Of a stretch of DNA of 64,000 nt, positions 57,801-64,000 are shown piece by piece. The DNA comes from Coptis chinensis (Eukaryota > Streptophyta > Magnoliopsida > Ranunculales > Ranunculaceae): NCBI GenBank assembly GCA_015680905.1, contig CM027379.1, forward strand, positions 30,336,501 to 30,400,500, in the 5' to 3' direction. The translations under genes were made by a program, and so were the position numbers. Below the pieces are notes generated by a model, which saw only the letters and a list, made by a program, of their open reading frames with translations, did not search any database and had not been told where the DNA came from. Positions within the stretch are counted from its first letter, which is position 1; every line of letters begins with the position of its first letter.

Positions 57801-58813
57801 TTGTTAATGGAGAGGAATTATAACTTGAAGAGGAGATGGGGTGATAAAGGGGATTTTAATATGAATAGGGTGGTGAAGGGTATTGATACAGATAGTTTGA
57901 AAGCAAAGTATGATATTGGAGGTGATGTTTCTATTGAGTATGTTGGAAGCGATATCAACCAAAAGTGTGAAAATGACGAGATAATTTTATTATTTTCACA
58001 TTTTTGGCTTGGTTGTAGTGTTCCATTTCGAAAATCAGTTTCCAAGTTATTAGCTCGATGGAGATTACATCCTTTACAATTATCTCCTGGCTATTGGGCT
58101 ATATTTGCCCGTGTAGCGAGGATTTGTAAGGTTTATCAAAAGAGTATGTCTTCATACCTTTTGTTTGAGTTATTGAAGCCTCTACGGCAAAACAAGGCTT
58201 CTTTTAAAAGTTATGCGTTGGGATATCATAACCATCACAACCAGAATTATCGGTTTTATGGGATGCCTTCGAACTACAAGAATGCGAAATTGTATGGTTT
58301 TAAGATCAAAGGCAATTGGAGGTTCGAAAATATTGATTATCCTAACAATATATCAGGTAAGATGCTAACTCAATATCCTTATAATTATTATTTTAAATAG
58401 TTAGCATCACATTATGATTATCTTGTTCTTTTTTTATAGGGGATATTCTGAAGTTTCCAAATATATCATTGTTTAGCAGCGAGATGATAAAAAAGAAATT
58501 TGTTAGTTTGTTTAGTCATAATGCAGATGTCAATGATATGTCGTTTCCAGACGATATTGTAGATTATTATCATGATATAGAAACTGGACAGCTTAATGAG
58601 CCTAGGGAATTAGCACCTTACTGTGGCTCAAAAAAGAAAAATAATGTTATTGTAGATGATAGCAGTGAAGATGACAAAAAAGTAGAAGGAGATAACTCTG
58701 AGGATAGTGGACAAGAAAATATTAGAAAGAAAAAAAGAAGTGTACGTCCAAAAAAGAAGGAAAAGAAAACTGGGGATAACTCAAGTAAAATTGAGGAAGG
58801 GATTGAGAGTTGA
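57801..58813 (+). CDS. Antisense retroelement gene, two exons (Transposase_28-like)
   Basis: Exons 57801-58356 and 58440-58813 join in frame over an 83-base GT-AG intron (GTAAGA...TTTTTATAG) to give about 309 residues without a stop. The ATG at 57801 is the first of the frame; 57807 is an alternative. The N-terminal half contains SKLLARWRLHPLQLSPGYWA followed by an aromatic/basic segment (FKIKGNWRFENIDYP), similar in layout to the Transposase_28-like domain of the antisense gene at 26451. The C terminus is an acidic stretch (DDSSEDDKKVEGDNSEDSGQ) followed by a lysine-rich stretch (RKKKRSVRPKKKEKK) that could be a nuclear signal. It is antisense to the gypsy element whose 3' LTR is at 55408. 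The gene looks intact but shorter than its 26451 relative, and may be truncated at its 3' side by the LTR at 58898. Function is unknown. Confidence 0.6.
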
Positions 58814-58897
58814 GAAATGGTAAGTGTTTCGGCAGTAAACTGCTTCAACACAACGAGAGCAATGGTGACGAACACACTAAGAAACAGAGGAATTTGA

Positions 58898-59298
58898 TGT
58901 TGGGGGAGATGAAACTAAACCAAATAATGGCTGCCTACGTACCCAAGATCTATTATCTAGGGATCAAGTTTCAACATAGTTCCTTATGAAAAATAGTTTG
59001 GTATTTATATAGGTAGAGTAGAGAGTTTGTAGCTCAAGTAATCTTGTTACTTGAGTAATTGTGATAGAATATAACTGTCAACTGATAATTATATCTTTGA
59101 TAAGAAATGAATCTGGACATAAATCAATGTACATTAGTGGCAAGCCATGTGGCTAAGGTTCAGCCTTAGACACATGAGTTAATGAGCTTGTACATTGATC
59201 CATGATATTGCGAATTGGGCTTTAGCCCTGTTGATTAAATGAATAAAATAGAGACCCCTACTAATGGATGTTTGCCACGTAGGTGGGGGGTCGAAACA
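58898..59298 (-). repeat. 3' LTR of a fourth gypsy element (family of element 2)
   Basis: About 401 bp. Most of it is closely similar to the element 2 LTR (for example TTGGTATTTATATAGGTAGA and ATGTACATTAGTGGCAAGCC), ending GGTCGAAACA and followed by CCGCCCCCTCTTT. The next bases (GCGAACAAAGTTCATATG) also match element 2. It is inserted next to TTTGA (58893-58897). The 5' LTR is not in the window. Confidence 0.85.
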
Positions 59299-59870
59299 CC
59301 GCCCCCTCTTTATCATGCGAACAAAGTTCATATGGCAAAGAAGAAAGAAAAATGAGCGGAATGTATAATGAAGTGTCGTGCGAAAAGAAATAATTGGAAA
59401 ATTGACTGCCGAAAAAAAATTCGTAAATTATCGGAAACGAAATAATGTCAAACTAACGTATACGAGACGCAATGTAGTTAAATAAAAGACGGTCGAAAAT
59501 GTACAGAAAAAATAAAAGATGCACAGAAATAAAATTGCAAAATAAATTGATTTTAAAATCCGTATCAACGCAGCATCACGAACGATCTGACTAAAGTTGA
59601 TTACAACGACGCGTGCCAGCGAAATAGCGATACTAGAAATAGACCGTTGAAATTAAACGTAGGGGTAGTTTAGTAATAATAGTAATAAAAGGAAGTTAAA
59701 TACGAAAAGTTGGATTTGGTGAAGAATCCCATCAGCACTGGAAAACCCGCTTGTAAACCTATATAAGTGCTGGTGCCGCACATCCCAATCCATAAAAACA
59801 CTTTACGCTCATCCAATAAAACAGACGTAAACAAAACAATTTTTGACGTCGCACAAAGCTCGTCTCTTTC
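59299..59870. other. 3' untranslated region of the fourth gypsy element
   Basis: Shares its first bases with element 2 after the LTR, then diverges. A minus-strand frame at 59670-59912 (hydrophobic) overlaps the end of the 59875-60339 ORF in another frame and may be its continuation after a frameshift or splice. Confidence 0.4.
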
Positions 59871-59874
59871 TGTA

Positions 59875-60339
59875 TTACTGCTGCTGTGTGGCGCCTTCCA
59901 TCGAACTAGCACTGTTCAGCTCATCTTGGATTCTCGGTAAGTTAAACTTATACTCCTTATACTCAGCTATAGCAACAGTGTTACTACCAAAGGTCCAAGC
60001 GATCATGGTAGGAAAACCTTGTTCTTGTGGTGCGTCTGGAGAATTGTGTGAGTCGTCTCCATCATCACGAGCATGGTAAACACAGGAGAAAACTCCTTCG
60101 GCAGTTACATTATGCACATGAACCTTTATAATGCCAACATCCAAGGTACGACCCTCAAGCCCCACTGTTCTTTTTTTTTTTGTATGCATGGCCTTGAACT
60201 GTTGCATCTTGTCCTTAGGAATACTCTGTTTCGAACATGTGTAGACGACGACAAAAAAGGAATACGTTTTGGTGTTGTGCACGACTTCTTCATGAGCTAC
60301 TGAAGAGTGAAGACGATGAAGGCGCTGTATCCAAACCAA
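59875..60339 (-). CDS. Unrecognised 154-aa ORF with its own TATA box
   Basis: An open frame from ATG at 60339 to TAA at 59875, mixed composition, not low complexity. It contains KMQQFKAMHTKKKRTVGLEG and HVHNVTAEGVFSCVYHARDD, and ends ELNSASSMEGATQQQ. No family is recognised, and no signal peptide or membrane segment is obvious apart from a short hydrophobic SFFVVVY. A TATA box (minus strand TATATAAAAG, 60394-60403) lies 55 bases before the ATG. It sits in the sense orientation inside the fourth gypsy element, upstream of its 3' LTR, where element 2 is deleted. It may be an extra retroelement ORF or a captured gene. Confidence 0.45.
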   Translation of the reverse strand: MVWIQRLHRLHSSVAHEEVVHNTKTYSFFVVVYTCSKQSIPKDKMQQFKAMHTKKKRTVGLEGRTLDVGIIKVHVHNVTAEGVFSCVYHARDDGDDSHNSPDAPQEQGFPTMIAWTFGSNTVAIAEYKEYKFNLPRIQDELNSASSMEGATQQQ

Positions 60340-60347
60340 TATTAATC

Positions 60348-60512
60348 AAACATGATACGGTGCAATGCCTTCTAAGGAAGGGCATCGTAACCGCTTTTAT
60401 ATAATCTGGCCCGGTGCATTCGGAAGATTTAGTAACAAACATGATATGGTGAAACGCCCTCTAAGGAAGGGCACCATACCTGTGTCTCATTGATCTGGCC
60501 CGGTTCACCCTT
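60348..60512. promoter_or_regulatory. Duplicated hairpin/TATA region between two divergent ORFs
   Basis: Two direct units of about 76 bases, 89 bases apart (60348 and 60437), each have AAACATGATA(C/T)GGTG, the hairpin GCC(T/C)TCTAAGGAAGGGCA(T/C)C and ATCTGGCCCGGT. In unit 2 the arms ATGGTG/CACCAT close the hairpin. Unit 1 contains the minus-strand TATA box. The region separates the minus-strand ORF (ATG 60339) from the plus-strand ORF (60535). Confidence 0.6.
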
Positions 60513-60534
60513 GTGGACTTACTGAACCCGGTTT

Positions 60535-60876
60535 TTGAGCTATCCGAATTTTTTTTTTTTTCTCGTAGGTAGAAACGACCGTATTACACCGATGAAAGAT
60601 AATCGAGAAGAAAAAAACTCGACGACGATCGTGGACTTGGTGAGGTGGAAAGAAGGTGCCAGATATAACGAACACACGACGCTACGGCGATGGTCACTTA
60701 AAGAACTACGGAAAATATTAGCACTCGAGAGATTTGAGATGGACGAAGTGTATGAATTTGAAACGAAAGTGATAAGTGCTCAAAAAGTGCTATTTAACCC
60801 TCGATTATGCCTCTTGTTTAGCCATCTTAGTGGACTAATAGTGTTTATAAGTTGTGTTTTAAGATTCTACAGGTAA
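60535..60876 (+). CDS. Unrecognised 113-aa plus-strand ORF
   Basis: Open from 60535. The region before 60568 (T tract, then CTCGTAG) looks like an intron acceptor, so the real exon may begin at GTAGAAACG near 60568. It is rich in charged residues (REEKNSTTIVDLVRWKEGAR, then LRRWSLKELRKILALERFEM) and ends with a hydrophobic segment. No family is recognised. It could be part of an antisense gene of the fourth gypsy element. Confidence 0.35.
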   Translation: MSYPNFFFFLVGRNDRITPMKDNREEKNSTTIVDLVRWKEGARYNEHTTLRRWSLKELRKILALERFEMDEVYEFETKVISAQKVLFNPRLCLLFSHLSGLIVFISCVLRFYR

Positions 60877-61118
60877 AAAAGAGAGTTTTGTAGAATATTA
60901 GAGAAAATGGGGTAAAACGAAGCAATTCGGAGCATTAAGGATCACATGGGAGGCCCGTGGACAATCATGGAGAAGGCCAAGGAATTGGAGCTGTTAAAGA
61001 TGTGACTTGGACCTATTTTAAAGTCTATTTGGAAGCCCAAGGCCAAAGGATTCGTTGTTTGGACCAAAGCCCGCAAAAGAGGATAGAAGGATAGAGCAGA
61101 AGAGAGAAAATCGGCTTA

Positions 61119-61243
61119 TGCGTCTGGGATGCATGTACCGAGCATCCAGACGCATTAAGTGCGTCTGGGATGCATAAATCGAGCGTCCAGACGCATTGAT
61201 TAAGTTTGGGACGCATGAATAATGCGTCCAGACGCATGAATCG
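61119..61243. repeat. Three 41-bp palindromic units
   Basis: Each unit is TGCGTCTGG...CCAGACGCA around a 20-base centre with GATGCAT. The third left arm is degraded (AGTTTGGGACGCAT). Confidence 0.85.
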
Positions 61244-61704
61244 ATTAATCGTAGCCAATTCCTTTCGCTTTTTGAAGACTAAGTCGAACTACGGAAGAAG
61301 TCTATTTGTATTAGGAAACAAATGACGGTTTGGAATGCTTCTAGAGCTCATTGTAACCCCTATAAATAGAGGACCTAAGTGCCTCATGTAATTGGCCAAT
61401 TCACTTATATTCTTGTCTCCTTAACTTGAAGGAGAGAGATTAATAATAAAAGATCGGTTTTAACTAGTCGAAGTCTTAATAAATTAGTCTTTCTAGTCTT
61501 ATGTTCTTCGACTCTTCTTCTTCTCATTCTTCGTGTTCTTCCTTCTTTATGGAAGGCTAATCTTCTCCTTCAAGGGAGGAGATGAAGCCGTGCTTAAGGT
61601 TTAATGATTCTTCCGGTTTATGGTGTTCTTCAATCCGGGTTAGTTCTTTATGTTTTTAGTTATTAGTTCCATTGCCCACACCGGGGATGGAAGTATAGAT
61701 TAAG

Positions 61705-61855
61705 GTTTTTATTTATTACAATTGAATATCATGCTAGTTTAGGGTTTTATTTATTGCAATTGAATATTTGCTAGTAACATGCTTTTATTTATTGCAATTG
61801 AATATAATGCTAGAATAGAGTTTTATTTATTGTAATTGAATATTATACTATTATT
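61705..61855. repeat. Four tandem units of 37-39 bp
   Basis: Units start TTTTATTTATTGCAATTGAA at about 61707, 61744, 61783 and 61820, each followed by a variable ATGCTAG tail. Confidence 0.85.
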
Positions 61856-62580
61856 CTCTACTTTTCTTCTAATTGTGTAGTGTTTTAGAGTAAGGTAAGT
61901 ATTCCTTGTGTTTGCCTTAGAGATGGTGATTCATTGAAGCTGCCCAAGCTCACATAAAAGGAAAGAAGATACTAGTAACATGAACATAGGAACAACCTTA
62001 AGTAGAGTTAATTGTTTAACGATGTTTCACCCAAAAGGCATCGGCACTTTCATTTCGATTGCCCGATTGTAGTCTACTTGGAGAACAACATGAAGCAAAA
62101 AGTCATTGAATCAAAAGCATTGGTGGATTTGAATCTCTTGAATCTATCTCTCTCATATTCTCTCCCTATTTCCAATTCTTAGTTTTAGTATAAGTTTAGT
62201 TAGTTTAGTTTAGTTTAGTATTAGAATCTAAAAATCTCTACAATTATAGTTTTAATCCCTCAAACCCCTTTCCAAATTCGTCCTTCATATAAACATACAC
62301 TTAAAAGTGGAACGATACCCTACTCATCATTTACTTATTGAGGGATAATTAGGTTTTGATACGCTTCTATTTGTTCAACGACCATCATACATCATACATC
62401 TACATCATCCATACACATCTACACACACAAAAAGAGGCAGTGTCAGAAAGTCGAAGAAGATGAAGTAGTAATGGCTTACTCACAATTAAGTTGCAGGAGT
62501 GCAATTCCATTAAGCAAAGAAATTGCGCAATAATTGAGTTATATTGGGCTACCGAAGAAGACGAAGAAAAGTTCGGAGAA

Positions 62581-62586
62581 TATGAC

Positions 62587-62614
<28 letters not shown>
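62581..62614. repeat. A tract
   Basis: About 28 A residues, possibly the tail of a retroposed sequence lying to its left. No SINE boxes were recognised there. Confidence 0.6.
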
Positions 62615-62617
<3 letters not shown>

Positions 62618-62666
62618 ACAGCATGAAACAGGTATGTCAGTATTTTTTTTTCCCAGTTAGCTTCAC

Positions 62667-62760
62667 ATTTTGGTTAAGTCTGAAAGACTAACGAAAAGAT
62701 TTGTATTTGCATCATTTTGGTTAAGTCTGAAAGACTAACGAAAAGATTTGTATTTGCATC
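62667..62760. repeat. Perfect 47-bp direct duplication
   Basis: Units 62667-62713 and 62714-62760 are identical, starting ATTTTGGTTAAGTCTGAAAG. This suggests a recent tandem duplication. Confidence 0.9.
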
Positions 62761-62879
62761 GCAGGTTGAAACGGCGGAATTACGAGCAAAAGATATTGAC
62801 GAAAAGTTTCGAACGGAAAGATCACAATGCCGTAGAAAAAATAATAATAAAGAAGCTGAATAAAGTTTTCGCTTGGAAA

Positions 62880-63835
62880 GTTAACGTAATGCGAATTTTT
62901 GCCGCACGGAGAAACGACAGTTGGACGAGCCTCGGAAAGTTTCGCTCAGAAAGTTCGGCTTAATGTCTTAGAAAAAATAATGAAGCTGTCAAAAAATTTC
63001 ACTTGGTAAATTTCTCGTAGAAAGATCGGCAAAATGCCTTAGAAAAAATAATGATGGTAACGAAAATTTTCGCTCGGAAAATTTTTCGGAGAAAGATCGG
63101 CACAATGCCATAGAAAAAATAATGACGCTGACGAAAATTTTCTCTCTGAAAATTTTTCAGAGAAAGATCGACGCTGCCTTTTAGAAAAATAATGAAGTCG
63201 ATTTTAAAATTTTCGCCGGAAAATTTTTTTCAGAGAAAGATCGGCACAATGCCTTAGAAAAAATAATGAAGCTGACGAAAATTTTCACTCGGAAAATTTT
63301 TCGTAGAAAGATCGGCACAATGCCTTAGAAAAAGTAATGAAGATGATGAAAAAATTTCGTAGAAAGATCGGCACAATGCCTTAGAAAAAATAATGAAGCT
63401 GACGGAAATTATCGCTAGGAAAATTTATCGTAGAAAGATCGGTACAATGCCTTAGGAAAAAATAATGATGCTGACGAAAATTTTCGCTCGGAAAATTTTT
63501 CGAAGAAAAATCGGCACAATGCCATAGAAATAATAATGACACTAACGAAAAATTTCGCTCGGAAATTTTTTTGTAGAAAGATCGGCACAGTGCCTTAGAA
63601 AAAATAATGAAGCTGACTAAAATTTTTGCTTGGAAAATTTTTCGTAGAAAGATCGGCACAATGCCTTAGAAAAATAATGAAATTTGTGAAAATTTTAAAA
63701 TTTTCGCTCGGAAAATTTTTCGTAGAAAGATCGGCACAATGCCTTAGAAAAAATAATGAAGCTGACGAAATTTTTTGCTCGGAAAATTTCTCGGAGAAAG
63801 ATCGGCACAATGTTTAAAAAATAATGAAGTCGGAA
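62880..63835. repeat. 71-bp tandem array, about 13 units
   Basis: The core GAAAGATCGGCACAATGCC recurs at 63024, 63095, 63166, 63239, 63310, 63366, 63438, 63509, 63580, 63651, 63729 and 63800 (positions of GATCGG or its variant). Spacing is mostly 71-73 bases, with one 56-base and one 78-base unit. Each unit also has AATAATGAAGCTGACGAAAA and CTCGGAAAATTTTTCG. Open frames across it arise from the repeat and are not convincing genes. Confidence 0.9.
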
Positions 63836-64000
63836 GATAGTTAACCGAAAGCACTAGCGAAACGAATGCAGATTTCAAAGAAGAAAACGAAGATTTAATA
63901 GAGCGACCGTAAGACAATTGACAGAGACAATTGATTAGGTAATTGCGTGAATATAATATCATAGAGCTAAAACTTCTTTTGATGAAAAATAAAAATAAAG

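Larger units (their letters stand above)
60900..62387 (+). mobile_element. Probable LTR-derived region
   Basis: Features expected of a plant gypsy LTR: a TATA box in CCCTATAAATAGAGGACC (61359-61376), a polyA-signal-like AATAATAAAAG near 61442, CCC-rich and GGAACGATACCCTACTCAT sequences near the end, and an ATCA terminus near 62387. No partner LTR or target duplication was found. It includes the repeats at 61119 and 61705. Confidence 0.45.

Noticed and set aside
60348..60512. Duplicated hairpin region with divergent ORFs considered as an integrated geminivirus-like origin
   Set aside because: No TAATATTAC-type loop, no recognisable replication protein, and the segment lies within a gypsy element.
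62880..63835. Regularly spaced repeats considered as a CRISPR array
   Set aside because: The units are contiguous tandem repeats with diverging sequence throughout, not identical repeats separated by unique spacers, and the window is plant DNA.
63381..63962. Several 60-90 codon frames at the right edge
   Set aside because: Periodic products of the 71-bp tandem array on both strands.

Overview
This is plant nuclear DNA, almost certainly a eudicot, and nearly all of it is repeat. The evidence is AT-rich sequence, GT-AG introns, Ty3/gypsy retrotransposons, CACTA and other DNA transposons, a LINE, a tRNA-derived SINE family, and broken copies of plant genes (NOP14, NAT10/Kre33, casein kinase I, CLC, CDPK). 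I found no intact single-copy housekeeping gene. The best-preserved open genes are a spliced antisense gene (57801-58813) and an unrecognised 154-codon ORF (59875-60339).

Layout. 1-6184: 3' part and 3' LTR of an Athila-like element, inserted in a CACTA transposase gene (Transposase_24 type) whose later exons follow at about 6191-7101. 9055-9871: two foldback MITEs, the second split by a tRNA-derived SINE. 10255-13772: a complete CACTA element (TSD TGA) holding a second SINE with a 16-bp TSD. 14570-15010: NOP14-like pseudogene exons. 16409-21671: a complete CACTA element (TSD GCC) carrying intron-containing fragments of three unrelated host genes, NAT10-like, casein kinase I and CLC channel, all in the same orientation. 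This is the most striking object in the window. 22100-24465: two unpaired CACTA-like ends, the second abutting an Athila-type gag fragment.

25436-36678: a full Ty3/gypsy element of Tat-like layout on the minus strand (TSD CAAGT), with decayed gag-pol and a spliced antisense gene between pol and the 3' LTR. 38326-39959: a MITE split by an Athila-family solo LTR. 40302-40709: an AT-rich MITE. 41262-46344: a minus-strand LINE split by a 3.5-kb solo LTR (TSD AAATC). 46353-47227: a non-autonomous hAT-like element. 49129-53662: a deleted gypsy element (TSD GGGCC, both LTRs 481 bp) lacking the YxDD half of RT, RNase H and integrase, with a Mutator-like MITE in its protease.

54659-64000: a tRNA-like gene, a palindrome cluster, two more gypsy 3' LTRs, an intronless CDPK piece of exactly 437 bp bounded by splice-like sites, an antisense retroelement gene, two divergent unknown ORFs around a duplicated hairpin/TATA region, and several tandem arrays.

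The insertions give a relative order in several places: MITE before SINE (9.5 kb), CACTA before SINE (13.3 kb), MITE before solo LTR (38.5 kb), LINE before solo LTR (42.2 kb), gypsy before MITE (50.7 kb). All identifications come from reading translations and repeat ends by eye; no database search was run.
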